A stretch of 64,000 nucleotides of DNA, taken from JALEFZ01 sp039817415. Its GTDB lineage: Bacteria; Bacteroidota; Bacteroidia; J057. Each line of letters begins with the position of its first letter. The stretch's first letter is position 1. Below the pieces are notes generated by a model. It was given only the letters and a program-made list of their open reading frames with translations, had not been told where the DNA came from and did no database searches. The stretch is from assembly GCA_039817415.1 (NCBI GenBank), contig JBCBVV010000008.1:1-64000 (forward strand), given 5' to 3'. A program made the translations under genes and the position numbers. Below, piece by piece: positions 32,651-42,045 of the stretch.

Positions 32651-33265
32651 ATGATATCACAAGCGTTTGAATGCCCCTCTTGCGGCGCACCCATAGAGAA
32701 AAGAACCCCTGGTGCAAGATCCCTGGTGTGCTCTTACTGTGGTCAAACCAGTCATCTAAATGCAAGTTCTCTTGAAGCAGCTGGTGAAAAGCAGATGCTG
32801 ATTGATTATGGATCAGTGTTAAAGATAGGTGATACAGGGACTTTCGATGGTAGAGAATTCTTTGTTTTAGGTAAACTTAGAATCGATTACGAAGATGGCT
32901 TTTGGGATGAGTGGTATATCAATTATGTAGATAATGGAGAGCCTGCCTGGATTCAGGAAGATGACGGAGCCTTTACCATTTTCTCAAGAGTAGGAGAACC
33001 AGAACAACACGCCAGATTTGAGAACTATCAGGTTGGTGGATATGCGCCTGTTAGCAATTTCCCTGACCCTATGTTTGTTACCTCTAAAGCCAGAGCCAAG
33101 GTGAATGGAGGAGAAGGAGAACTTCCTTTCAAGATTATCCCAGGAGATCCAGCAGACTTTGTGGAAGGAATCATGGGAGGAAAAGTTGTCAGTATTGAAC
33201 TTCTACCAGACGACTCAGCGATTTTTGTAGGATCACCATTTGAATTATCAGCCCTAGGATATTAA
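32651..33265 (+). CDS. DUF4178 domain protein with zinc ribbon
   Basis: 204 residues. The N-terminus is a zinc ribbon (FECPSCGAPIEKRTP, then LVCSYCGQ), followed by a DUF4178 beta-rich domain with the typical LKIGDTGTFDGREFFVLGKL start and the WDEWYINYVDN core. The protein is soluble with no signal peptide. DUF4178 proteins are often found next to DUF350 and polyamine-synthesis-like genes, but none of those are visible here. The 4-nt gap to the next gene shows tight coupling. Function is unknown; the Cys pairs suggest metal binding. Confidence 0.88.
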   Translation: MISQAFECPSCGAPIEKRTPGARSLVCSYCGQTSHLNASSLEAAGEKQMLIDYGSVLKIGDTGTFDGREFFVLGKLRIDYEDGFWDEWYINYVDNGEPAWIQEDDGAFTIFSRVGEPEQHARFENYQVGGYAPVSNFPDPMFVTSKARAKVNGGEGELPFKIIPGDPADFVEGIMGGKVVSIELLPDDSAIFVGSPFELSALGY

Positions 33266-33269
33266 TACT

Positions 33270-34547
33270 ATGAGCAGCATCCAGACACAAACCAAGCTTG
33301 CTTCCGTTAACCAGCTAAATTGCCAGGGCTGCGGAAACGCACTTAGCGTTCTGAATCCAAGAGCAAAATATATTGCTTGTCAATATTGTGGGTCAGTCCT
33401 TGACCTCAATTCTGAAGAACATCAAATCCTTGAAACCCTGGGTAAGCCTGAAAGGCACGCCCCTTTTTCCTTTTTAGAACTGGGAATGACAGGCGTTTTG
33501 GGAGGCAAAACTCACCAATTGATCTCCCGCACCAGATGGCGTATGCGCTACAAGGAATTTGGATATGAGGACGGTTCTGCAGGCTACTCAAATGAAGTTT
33601 GGGTATATGATGAGTGGCTGATGATGGATGAAAACAAGACCTATAAATATCTGATTGAAGATAAAACAGGCTATTGGCTGTCAGAAGAGATTGTTCCTGA
33701 GGTCCCTATGTTATTGAATTCCGATTATAGGATGCAATTTTATCAGGGAGAACCCATGCGTCAGGTTCAGGAGTTTGGTACGGCAGAAGTGATTTTCTTT
33801 GAAGGAGAATCCAATTACGACATAAAAAAAGGAGACAGTGTTCGCTTCTCCATGTATAGAGACAAGGGATTAGATTATTCTGCGGAATGGAGAATGAAAG
33901 ACGAAGAGGAAATCAAGGAAATTGAATTCTTCCGTGAGCGACCCATTTCGAAAAAGCAGGTTATTGAGGCCTTTGGTAACAACGAACAAGTTACCGAACT
34001 ACAGGAAAATGAAGGCTTTGCCAAGTTTGTCTACAACATGGCCCTCTTTGGAGCGCTAGCCATGTTGATCATGGGTATTTATGCTATTGCCAACAATGGG
34101 AAGCTAATTAGCAGTCAAAGTATTCCGCTGAGCTCCCTTACTCAGGTAGAAGGGGTGATGTCAGGAGCCATTGATATACCTGGGCCTGGATTGTACAAAT
34201 TAGAAATGAGAGCCTCGGGTATTGCTCAAAATTCAGAAATGTACGTGTTGGCCTATGTCATGGATGAACAGAAGAACGTAGTCAATACACTAGATGGGAC
34301 CTTCTCCTACTATTCGGGCTATGATTCTGAAGGAAGTTGGACAGAATCCAGTACAAGAAGCAAAAAGAGATTTAAGACCAATAAGGCAGGGAAATACTAT
34401 CTTCAGTTACACGGTAACAGTGAAAGAACTCAAACTGGGCAAGTAGATGTATTTCTCAGAAGTGGAGTCATGATGGGAAGATATTATTTGATGGCTCTCA
34501 TTTTATTCGTTGTAATCGCCATTATTTTCAGAACCAGATTTAAGTAA
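33270..34547 (+). CDS. DUF4178 domain protein with membrane segments
   Basis: 425 residues, paralogous to the previous gene. The zinc ribbon is LNCQGCGNALSVLNP plus IACQYCGSVLDL, then the DUF4178 domain begins with FSFLELGMTGVLGGKTHQLI and contains WVYDEWLMMDENKTY. Beyond about residue 250 a transmembrane helix (FVYNMALFGALAMLIMGIYA) leads to a roughly 100-residue exterior domain and a second helix at the very C-terminus (YLMALILFVVIAIIF). So the ribbon/DUF4178 portion is cytoplasmic and a small domain faces the periplasm. Two TM paralogue-plus-exterior layouts of this kind suggest signal or substrate transfer at the membrane, but the role is unknown. Confidence 0.85.
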   Translation: MSSIQTQTKLASVNQLNCQGCGNALSVLNPRAKYIACQYCGSVLDLNSEEHQILETLGKPERHAPFSFLELGMTGVLGGKTHQLISRTRWRMRYKEFGYEDGSAGYSNEVWVYDEWLMMDENKTYKYLIEDKTGYWLSEEIVPEVPMLLNSDYRMQFYQGEPMRQVQEFGTAEVIFFEGESNYDIKKGDSVRFSMYRDKGLDYSAEWRMKDEEEIKEIEFFRERPISKKQVIEAFGNNEQVTELQENEGFAKFVYNMALFGALAMLIMGIYAIANNGKLISSQSIPLSSLTQVEGVMSGAIDIPGPGLYKLEMRASGIAQNSEMYVLAYVMDEQKNVVNTLDGTFSYYSGYDSEGSWTESSTRSKKRFKTNKAGKYYLQLHGNSERTQTGQVDVFLRSGVMMGRYYLMALILFVVIAIIFRTRFK

Positions 34548-34549
34548 GC

Positions 34550-34792
34550 ATGAAAGCAGCAAGAAAATATATCGCAATAGGATTGATGGGATTGGTTGGA
34601 GCAGGAGCATATGGTGCCTCTACAACTGGCGTTGGTATGACACCCCTAGAGGATCAAAATACCATGAGTACCATCAAGAAAAACTGCCCCGATTACTATC
34701 AAAATAGAGACGGACGTTGCTTGGGAAGAACTTTTAGGAGCTATTTCCTCTATCGAAGCGTTTCTGGAGGCGGTTTCGGTTCTGGAAAATAA
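34550..34792 (+). CDS. Small exported protein with Gly-rich tail
   Basis: 80 residues. MKAARKYIAIGLMGLVGAGA is a good signal sequence or anchor, then a short mature part with two Cys (NCPDYYQNRDGRCLGR), which could form a disulfide, and a Gly/Ser-rich end (SVSGGGFGSGK). It follows the DUF4178 gene by 2 nt, so translation is coupled. I know no named family for it. Confidence 0.7.
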   Translation: MKAARKYIAIGLMGLVGAGAYGASTTGVGMTPLEDQNTMSTIKKNCPDYYQNRDGRCLGRTFRSYFLYRSVSGGGFGSGK

Positions 34793-34798
34793 TTCCAT

Positions 34799-35458
34799 AT
34801 GAAAAGGGGCGCCTGGCTTATTCTGTTGTTAATAGCTTATTCCTGTGGATTTGCCCAGGTGCCAGGCTATCTTGGTAAGCGAGTGGTAGTAGGTGCAGGG
34901 CTACATGCATGGCCGGCCTTACTCCGTGCTGAGAGATTAGCCGAAGTAGGCCTCAATGTCCGTTATTCTTTCCAAGGGGAGTATGTCCTATCTAGGGCCC
35001 AAAGTATCTACGCCCAATATTCCCTTTTCAACACTTCCTATGAATATGAAAATGATGGCCGTACAGGTGAAGCCTCTATTGCTGCAGATGGATACGAAAT
35101 AGGGTTTAGGTTTTACAGCTTCCAGAGAAGGGGCAACTTAGCCCCTCAAGGTTGGCATCAACAAGTAGGCCTAAGGTTCCTGCCCTATTCGGTAAAAGAT
35201 GTAGACTTGAATTTCATTCCCGGAGAAGAAAACCTCGGGTCCTTTAGAGATTTTGTCATTACCTATGGGATAGGCGATCAAAGAATCATTCATCCAGTTC
35301 TAGTTTATTACTTTAATTTACAAGGCGGATGGCTTCTAAATGCATTTCCCAATCAATCCAGTCTTGAGGCAAGGCAAATAAAAAGTCAAGCTACAGGTCG
35401 ATTGAGGACATTTTCCTTCTTCCATCTTAGCATGGGTTTAGGATTTATTCTCGGGTAA
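34799..35458 (+). CDS. Hypothetical exported protein, DUF4178 operon
   Basis: 219 residues. The signal peptide (GAWLILLLIAYSCGFAQ) contains a Cys near its end, so a lipoprotein is possible but the cleavage context is not a clean lipobox. The mature portion is strand-rich (VVVGAGLHAWPALLRAE, ending SMGLGFILG), consistent with an outer-membrane barrel protein of the omptin/OmpW-like kind. It closes the operon begun by the two DUF4178 genes, with 6 nt from the 80-residue gene. A strong terminator follows 60 nt downstream. Confidence 0.7.
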   Translation: MKRGAWLILLLIAYSCGFAQVPGYLGKRVVVGAGLHAWPALLRAERLAEVGLNVRYSFQGEYVLSRAQSIYAQYSLFNTSYEYENDGRTGEASIAADGYEIGFRFYSFQRRGNLAPQGWHQQVGLRFLPYSVKDVDLNFIPGEENLGSFRDFVITYGIGDQRIIHPVLVYYFNLQGGWLLNAFPNQSSLEARQIKSQATGRLRTFSFFHLSMGLGFILG

Positions 35459-35518
35459 AGGGTAGTTACTGCATCCATTTGCATTTCAACATCCCTACTC
35501 ACCGACAGCTTAGAACAT

Positions 35519-35556
35519 AAAAAAAGGCCGATGCAGCATCGCATCGGCCTTTTTTC
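35519..35556. terminator. Bidirectional terminator, DUF4178 operon / metalloprotease
   Basis: GGCCGATGC (35526-35534) pairs with GCATCGGCC (35541-35549) around a 6-nt loop, with A and T runs on the two sides. It is flanked by two convergent genes. Confidence 0.88.
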
Positions 35557-35569
35557 TTCTCTTTTGAAC

Positions 35570-38500
35570 TTAGTTCTTCAAGATCTTCTCGATTTTTTGA
35601 GCATTGCCAGCTTTGACTTCTAGGAAATAGAGTCCGCTTGCCAAGTCGCTCAAGTCAATTTGAGTTTCTGCTTGACCATTAGAAAGGCTAATCTTACTTA
35701 GAGATATTTCTCTTCCTTTTACATCTAGAATTCTCACAGTAGCTTCAGAAGCTTGTGCTCCCAGCAGGCTTAGCTGAACCATACCTAGTGTTGGATTAGG
35801 CTTAGCCATTAGCTGGAGGCCTTGTGAAGGGTCCTGAATGCTGGTCAATGGGCTAATTACAAACGTTGGTGTTCCTACCCATCCTCCTTCAGTATCCTGA
35901 ATGATAAAGGTAAACTGATCTGACTGACCTGTTTGACCATTGTTGGTGTAGGTAACTACGTAATTGTTGACATCATCTTGTGTGAACGTATCGCCAGGGT
36001 TAAGGGCAGTACCATTCAATGAAATGACACCATTTTGAGTTGGAGATACAATGGTATAGGTAATGTCAGAAGCACCTACATTTGCACTAGTTGACTCAAG
36101 CATGGTGGAAAGGATAGATACCGTTCCATTAAAGGCCGGATAAAGTGGATTGTTATTCACCAAGGAAAGATCAGAAGACTGTGCATCCTGGCAGAAGGTG
36201 ATGCCCCAAGCAGTCAATTCTCCACCATTAAAGTTGGCAAAGTCCTTGACCGTCAACGTCCAATCTCCAGTAGGATTCTTCCCATAGTAGAAGTTTATAG
36301 GCTGTGAAGGCTTAACAGCTACTGTTGATATGGGTGGACATGGAATTGAGTTAACGTTAGACTCATTGTCGAATATCAGGTCAAAATCTTGAACCCCATT
36401 AGAGCAGATGCCTGTAAACAAGGATAACTCCACCCCTGATGGATCTTTAATGGTGACACTCAGGTCATTTACATTCTCGTGTGTCCCTTTTACATAAAAA
36501 TCAATGTCAACAGGCGCATCTCCTGCATAATTTATCACAGAAGTTGCTGTTACTGGAACGGCTCCAAAAGCATCGATGGTTTTAGGAACATCTGTTGCAT
36601 CAACCTGCGTACAAGCTTTTGTTCTAAAGGCATAAATGGGAGAAAAATCTCCATTTCCACATTCAGATACTGCACTTACTCTCCAATAATAGGTAGTATT
36701 TCCATCCAAGGCTAAAGGAAGTGCGAAGCTTAGATCTGTTCCTTGTTGACTAGATACAATCGTGTTGAAAGAAGGATCGTCAGAAATTTCCACATAATAC
36801 TCAAGTGCTCCTGTAACTCCTCCCCATCTTAGTGTGGGGCGAGTAGATGCACTAATCAAACCTGAATTTCCTACTCCCGCTGGGATCTCTGTAAAGGCAG
36901 GGAATACTTCAACTGGAATAAAGGATACGGAGGTTGCTCCTGTGGTAGAAACAGCAGAAATAGCAATGTTATAGGTTCCAACAGGCGTAAGATCACTGGC
37001 TTCGATATTCAGTACGAAGTCATCGCCGATATTGATGTTTGAGGAAGAAGCGCTTACAGACATTCCTGTAGGAAGACCAAGGGCATTGACTGAAATACCA
37101 GCATTGAGACCTCCCACCGAACAAGTTTCAAAGGAAAGTGGGGTACTTCCGTCCTGACATACTTTTACGGCAACATCATTGTTTACGAGTGAGAAGCCTG
37201 GTGTTGGGCTAGCATTAATGGCAAAGCTGAAGTTTGAAATATCAAAGAAGATATTATCTGCCGCCTTAACCATAATTCTGTTAGCAGTACCTGCCAAATC
37301 AGGTGTACAAACTTTATGAATACCATTATTGGGCACCCCCTCAGCTAATACAATATCATATGTTAGGCCTCCATCAGTAGACAGATAGATATCAACTGTC
37401 TGGCAATTCACCTCAGGTCCATCAGTATTAGCTACATCCCATTCAATTGACATCAATTCTCCTACATTATAGGAAGGAACGTTTCCACTAGGTGTTGTAA
37501 CGACAAAAGGCCCTGCTTGATCTGTGACATCGAAGTCCAGTTGGTCATAAAATACTCCTCCTGAACCTGGCTTGTTGTCTCTAACTGTTACACGGAAGGT
37601 TAAATCACGTGTATAAGTAGGGAGAAGTTCGCCATTTCTCTGTGTATTGTTGACTAAGTCTTGTAGACGAGGGAAATATCTAAAAGAATCAGTAGTCGGT
37701 AGGAAAGACCTGAAAATAGGTGAATTTCCTACAGGGCTATTAAGTGGAGATGTTTGGGTGACACGATCATATTCCTCCCAACAATAGGTTAATTGGTCTC
37801 CATCAGGGTCAAATGCAGACTCCGTCTTTAGGACAAAAGGAGTACTAATAGGGATAACCCATCCACCTGGCCCAGCTTCAACGAAAGGAGACTGATTGGT
37901 AGTAGGTGTAACTGTAGGACAGGTAGATCCAGAGGAAAATCTAGAAAACTGGTGAATCTGCTGGTAAGAGTGAGTGTGGAAATAAGGTCCATCAGAACCT
38001 ACAGACTCACAACCGTCATATGAAAGAATTGTCGTTCCATCTCCTGGTTCATAGGCAGAAGTAGAAACTCTGTTTCCATCACAGTTGGAGACTTCCGAAT
38101 TAAAGGTATGTCTAGCAGAAAACTGATGTCCAGTTTCGTGTGCCATAGTTTGGTAAAACCCTAAACCAACTGGAGTAGAGGTTGTGGATACTGATCTTGC
38201 TTTATTTCCAGTACATACACTTCCTGCTGCAGCTCTACCAGCGATAGCACTTCCATTAGGAAAAGCTTGTGTAGTAGAGAATACCTGGCCTAAATCATAA
38301 TTCGCACTGCCTATAATTCCATTGATAACGGTAGGGTTTTCAACAATAAAGGTCGTGGTATAATTGGCAGGATCATTTGAATCATTGGCGGTATAGGGGT
38401 CAGTTGCATCTGTAAAAATCAATAGGTTGTTATTAGGGACAAGTGTCAATCTAATGGCAACCTCAACTTCGTAGATGTCATTGATGAAATTCACTGTAGA

Positions 38501-39190
38501 GGTAATTGCGGAAATTGCTCCAGCTACCCCACCATGTAAATTGGTGAATCTATTGTCTGATGCAAAGGCACAGCGATAGGTCAAAAGCTCAAATCCAGAT
38601 CCATTTCTTGTTCCATGATCGTGCCTGTGATCTCCTTCATGATTATGATCTGAGTCATCAACACCACATTGCCTTTCAGATGTTAGGCCAGGATCATTGG
38701 CATCATGATGAAAGAATCCTAAGTAAGTATTCAAGCTGCTCAGGTTTACCGGCTCAATCCACCATGTATACTCTGATGAACGAATTTTTGCACGGAAACC
38801 CAAATAGGTATGCTCCAGTCTGATATGAGTGGAAGGGTCATTTGTAGCTGTTCCGTAATACGTTCTGATTTCAGGATAAAGTGCCTGAAGGGATTTTGGC
38901 ATAACGATATATTCTACCACATCAAACTCCATGCTTTTTCCATCAGGTCCAGGAACTGCAATCCTTAATGTGCTATTCTGGCTATTCCCCTCCAACGGAG
39001 CCGTCTTTAGGGTATTTTTAATGGTGTTAAAGTCTAGTTGAAATGCCTTGTAGGTAGTAGGAAATGGCTTCTGTCGTTCCATGCTTTTAGCAATGGTCGG
39101 ATCGATGGAGGTCCATAAGGAAGCCGTATTCTGAGCCATTAAGGTATGGAAGCCTAAGAAGCACAGAAACAAGAATAAGTGTCTCTTCAT
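35570..39190 (-). CDS. Secreted reprolysin-like (M12B-type) zinc metalloprotease, T9SS
   Basis: 1206 residues. A signal peptide (MKRHLFLFLCFLGFHTLMA) precedes a propeptide (about 21-180) that ends with SERQCGVDDSD, a cysteine-switch-like motif, and a His-rich patch HNHEGDHRHDHG. The catalytic domain (about 200-420) contains MAHETGHQFSARHTF, the HExxHxxxxxH zinc site, at about residue 350. Ig/fibronectin-like modules follow, then a P/proprotein-convertase-type domain (about 870-1000, with VTIKDPSGVELSLFTG and WTLTVKDFANFNGG), and a type A T9SS sorting domain at the end (PNPTLGMVQLSLLG, YFLEVKAGNAQKI). It is probably exported and attached to or released from the surface as a broad-specificity protease. 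Monocistronic. Confidence 0.93.
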   Translation of the reverse strand: MKRHLFLFLCFLGFHTLMAQNTASLWTSIDPTIAKSMERQKPFPTTYKAFQLDFNTIKNTLKTAPLEGNSQNSTLRIAVPGPDGKSMEFDVVEYIVMPKSLQALYPEIRTYYGTATNDPSTHIRLEHTYLGFRAKIRSSEYTWWIEPVNLSSLNTYLGFFHHDANDPGLTSERQCGVDDSDHNHEGDHRHDHGTRNGSGFELLTYRCAFASDNRFTNLHGGVAGAISAITSTVNFINDIYEVEVAIRLTLVPNNNLLIFTDATDPYTANDSNDPANYTTTFIVENPTVINGIIGSANYDLGQVFSTTQAFPNGSAIAGRAAAGSVCTGNKARSVSTTSTPVGLGFYQTMAHETGHQFSARHTFNSEVSNCDGNRVSTSAYEPGDGTTILSYDGCESVGSDGPYFHTHSYQQIHQFSRFSSGSTCPTVTPTTNQSPFVEAGPGGWVIPISTPFVLKTESAFDPDGDQLTYCWEEYDRVTQTSPLNSPVGNSPIFRSFLPTTDSFRYFPRLQDLVNNTQRNGELLPTYTRDLTFRVTVRDNKPGSGGVFYDQLDFDVTDQAGPFVVTTPSGNVPSYNVGELMSIEWDVANTDGPEVNCQTVDIYLSTDGGLTYDIVLAEGVPNNGIHKVCTPDLAGTANRIMVKAADNIFFDISNFSFAINASPTPGFSLVNNDVAVKVCQDGSTPLSFETCSVGGLNAGISVNALGLPTGMSVSASSSNINIGDDFVLNIEASDLTPVGTYNIAISAVSTTGATSVSFIPVEVFPAFTEIPAGVGNSGLISASTRPTLRWGGVTGALEYYVEISDDPSFNTIVSSQQGTDLSFALPLALDGNTTYYWRVSAVSECGNGDFSPIYAFRTKACTQVDATDVPKTIDAFGAVPVTATSVINYAGDAPVDIDFYVKGTHENVNDLSVTIKDPSGVELSLFTGICSNGVQDFDLIFDNESNVNSIPCPPISTVAVKPSQPINFYYGKNPTGDWTLTVKDFANFNGGELTAWGITFCQDAQSSDLSLVNNNPLYPAFNGTVSILSTMLESTSANVGASDITYTIVSPTQNGVISLNGTALNPGDTFTQDDVNNYVVTYTNNGQTGQSDQFTFIIQDTEGGWVGTPTFVISPLTSIQDPSQGLQLMAKPNPTLGMVQLSLLGAQASEATVRILDVKGREISLSKISLSNGQAETQIDLSDLASGLYFLEVKAGNAQKIEKILKN

Positions 39191-39324
39191 TGGTCAAGGA
39201 TTAAAATTGATAGAGTATTATATGGTAAGATTAATATCCAGAATTACCATGACATCTAATTGACAATTAGACGTATCGTGCTTTCAATTCTATAAATTTG
39301 ATAGAAGGTTGGGCCCTGAAAGGA

Positions 39325-42009
39325 TCAGAATTCTAAATTTATGAAAAGATTAGGACTGATGCCCAAAAGATCTCTGGATTGAAGGAAGGAAGTATTGGCA
39401 GGATTGCCATTTCCTGAAGGGGCTGCGGGAACGAGATCACGAACGTTGGCTCGGTTGTAAAGGTTGAATACAGAGACCCCCATTTTGGATTTAAATGTCT
39501 CTCTATCGATAAGTTTCCAGGACGCTGTCACATCCAGTCTATGATAATCTGGTAGATTGGTTCCATTTACTTGATTGGAGAAGGTCGGGAACAAAAGTCC
39601 ACCAGAGTTTGGTATCAGGTTTACCCTAGTAATTTCAGTAATAGGGAGGCCCTTCATCCAAAGGAAAATAGCAGAAAACTCTATGTTATCCCATTTGAGG
39701 ATGTTGACAAACTTAAGGCTATGACGTCTATCATGATTGGCAAGGAAGCTATTTCCTTCATTGAACTCATCAAACTGCATCCTTGTCTTACTAAGGGTGT
39801 AGGATACCCATCCGACATAATGCTCCTCTTGAAATTTTAGGAAAACATCTAAGCCTGCTGTATTCGCATTCCCATCAAAAAAGATATCAGCTGTATCAGG
39901 AATAAATCCAAGAAATTCAGGATTGTATACAATGTCATTGGTGGTGAGTCCTTGACTTTGTTTCAGGTATCCATCCATCCCAAACATCCAGACTCCCTTT
40001 TGATATGCGAAGCCTGTTTGAATATGATTCGCAGACAAATTAGACAAAGAATCTATCCCGCTTATGGTCCAAACGTTGTCAGGTATGTCAATGAGGTTGA
40101 TATTGGCCTGCTGTCGTAGGTATTGATAATATCTTCCTGCAGAGAACTTTAGGTTCCAATGATCATCGGGTCGGTAAGAAAGGGACAATCTTGGCTCAGG
40201 CATATGCTGATTGAGCGTGTTATGATAGCCATACCTTACACCAGCTTTGATCGTGAGTACATCCTCATAGGTGAATTCATCTTGGAAGAAGACGGTTGGG
40301 ACTATGAGTCTGTTCTTTCTTGCTATATTTCTTAAGGTAACTGTGTCAGAGAAGATAATTTGATCAAGTGTACTGACCCCTACTTGCTGAACAAGCAAAC
40401 CTGCCGTTAGGTCATGGTCTTCATACTCCCAATTGGTGGTATGCTTTAAAGACAAGTCTGAAAGGCTATTTTGGAAGACTTGGAAATTGCTAAAGTCTCC
40501 ATCCTGAAGAGATACTTCCCTTCTGTAACTGTTTTCGTTATTCAGGCCAGAGTAGATCAATTGGGTTTGGCTTGAGCCTTTCTTCCAATAGTGTTTCCAG
40601 CTAAGGCCAGCACCAATACTGTTTTTATTGAGTAGGTAATTGGTTTTGATTTGGGTAAGTGGATCAGATTCTCTGTAAGAGTAATCTAAGTTATCTGCAC
40701 TTTTGAAGAAGCTCACAGTTAATTTATCAGATTCTCCTGCCAACCAGTTTAATTTTCCATTGATGTCATAAAAGGAGTACTGGGGCTTAATTTGTGCTCC
40801 ACTTTCTTCTCTTCCTTGGAAGTCTTTGAAGATGAGCCCGTCTCTGACCCGCTCCTCAACTAGCTTTTGAAAAGGTCTGGTTTCTATAAATCCAGAAAAG
40901 GAAGACCTAGCTGAAATCATGAAAGACCCGTTTTTGTTTCCAAAGGGTTTTTCTGCAAAGCCACTATAATTCAGAATATTTATCCCTGCGGCATAAGTCG
41001 AATTGTCAAGCTGCGTTTTATTGGGTTTTCCTTCAATATCAACAATGCCTCCAATCCTACCTCCAAAGGTAGCATCATATCCACTGCTGTAAAGAGACAC
41101 GTTTTGTACTGCTCTCGTGTTAATTGCCCCTACCAGCCCTAGTAAGTGGTCGCTTTGGTAAATGGGAATACCATCTAGGAGAACCAGGTTCTCATCTACA
41201 TTACTTCCTCTAATATTCAAGTTTCCTGCAGATTCAGCTACAGAGGAAACACCTGGAAGGGTTTGAAGCGTTCTTAAGGCATCCGATTCACCTAAGCCAA
41301 GCAGATAACCCAATTTCGTTGGATCAAACTCGAAGTTTCCTGGTGTGTTAGGCATTCTAACAGAAGGTGGCGTTGGAGGAGCAGGTCCATCCTTTTTTTC
41401 TCTGTCTTCAATCTGAACAGTTTCTATGGATCGAAGGGTGGGCTTAAGTTTGATCCTAATCTTTTGTCTGTCCTCAACATTCAGAACTGACATTGGAACA
41501 TAGATAGGCTGATAGTTCAGTTGACCAATCAGCAAGGTATCCTTTTCGTGAAAGCTTAGTTCAAAATCAAATCTCCCAAGAGAATCCGCATATATGCCCT
41601 GCCGTGGAAATTTAATGGATCGAATATAAGCCGATGAAACACCATCTAAGTTTTCTGCATCCAGGATTTGTCCTTTTAGATGGATTTTGTAGGAGCCGTT
41701 TTTCTTAGACAAAAGAAGGAAATCCCCATCGTTGATTTCCATAAAATAGAGGTGGGTCTCTTCGAGCATTCTGGTAAGGGTCTCGGAGACGGTTTTGCTC
41801 TTGATATTGGCAGTTACCTTATATCCTCTTACCTGATGGTCATAAAAGGAAATGTTCTGACCATATACTTCATTGATATGGTTCAGAACATTTTCTAATG
41901 GAATATTCTTGAATTCTTCTGTAATTCTTACATCACGCTGCTGCCCAAACGATTGAAATCCAATCGCGCACAAACAAAGAGCTGCACAGCAGAATCGTAA
42001 GAAGGACAT
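39325..42009 (-). CDS. TonB-dependent receptor with STN signalling domain (FecA-type)
   Basis: 894 residues. A signal peptide (CCAALCLCAIGFQSFGQ) leads to an STN domain (about 25-100, IPLENVLNHINEVYGQNISF), a carboxypeptidase-like regulatory segment (about 110-195), the plug (LRTLQTLPGVSSVAESAGNL, NIRGSNVDENLVLLDGIPIY) and a 22-strand barrel ending in ISPNLFINLEF. The STN domain is the hallmark of receptors that signal to a FecR anti-sigma protein, which is encoded directly upstream. The plug and barrel resemble the TonB receptors with an N-terminal transport-type CarboxypepD_reg module. The ligand is unknown; an iron chelate or a glycan could fit. No SusD partner is present. Confidence 0.93.
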   Translation of the reverse strand: MSFLRFCCAALCLCAIGFQSFGQQRDVRITEEFKNIPLENVLNHINEVYGQNISFYDHQVRGYKVTANIKSKTVSETLTRMLEETHLYFMEINDGDFLLLSKKNGSYKIHLKGQILDAENLDGVSSAYIRSIKFPRQGIYADSLGRFDFELSFHEKDTLLIGQLNYQPIYVPMSVLNVEDRQKIRIKLKPTLRSIETVQIEDREKKDGPAPPTPPSVRMPNTPGNFEFDPTKLGYLLGLGESDALRTLQTLPGVSSVAESAGNLNIRGSNVDENLVLLDGIPIYQSDHLLGLVGAINTRAVQNVSLYSSGYDATFGGRIGGIVDIEGKPNKTQLDNSTYAAGINILNYSGFAEKPFGNKNGSFMISARSSFSGFIETRPFQKLVEERVRDGLIFKDFQGREESGAQIKPQYSFYDINGKLNWLAGESDKLTVSFFKSADNLDYSYRESDPLTQIKTNYLLNKNSIGAGLSWKHYWKKGSSQTQLIYSGLNNENSYRREVSLQDGDFSNFQVFQNSLSDLSLKHTTNWEYEDHDLTAGLLVQQVGVSTLDQIIFSDTVTLRNIARKNRLIVPTVFFQDEFTYEDVLTIKAGVRYGYHNTLNQHMPEPRLSLSYRPDDHWNLKFSAGRYYQYLRQQANINLIDIPDNVWTISGIDSLSNLSANHIQTGFAYQKGVWMFGMDGYLKQSQGLTTNDIVYNPEFLGFIPDTADIFFDGNANTAGLDVFLKFQEEHYVGWVSYTLSKTRMQFDEFNEGNSFLANHDRRHSLKFVNILKWDNIEFSAIFLWMKGLPITEITRVNLIPNSGGLLFPTFSNQVNGTNLPDYHRLDVTASWKLIDRETFKSKMGVSVFNLYNRANVRDLVPAAPSGNGNPANTSFLQSRDLLGISPNLFINLEF

Positions 42010-42045
42010 TTAAACTACATATTTGAGACGAGGGGGTAGCTTTAA

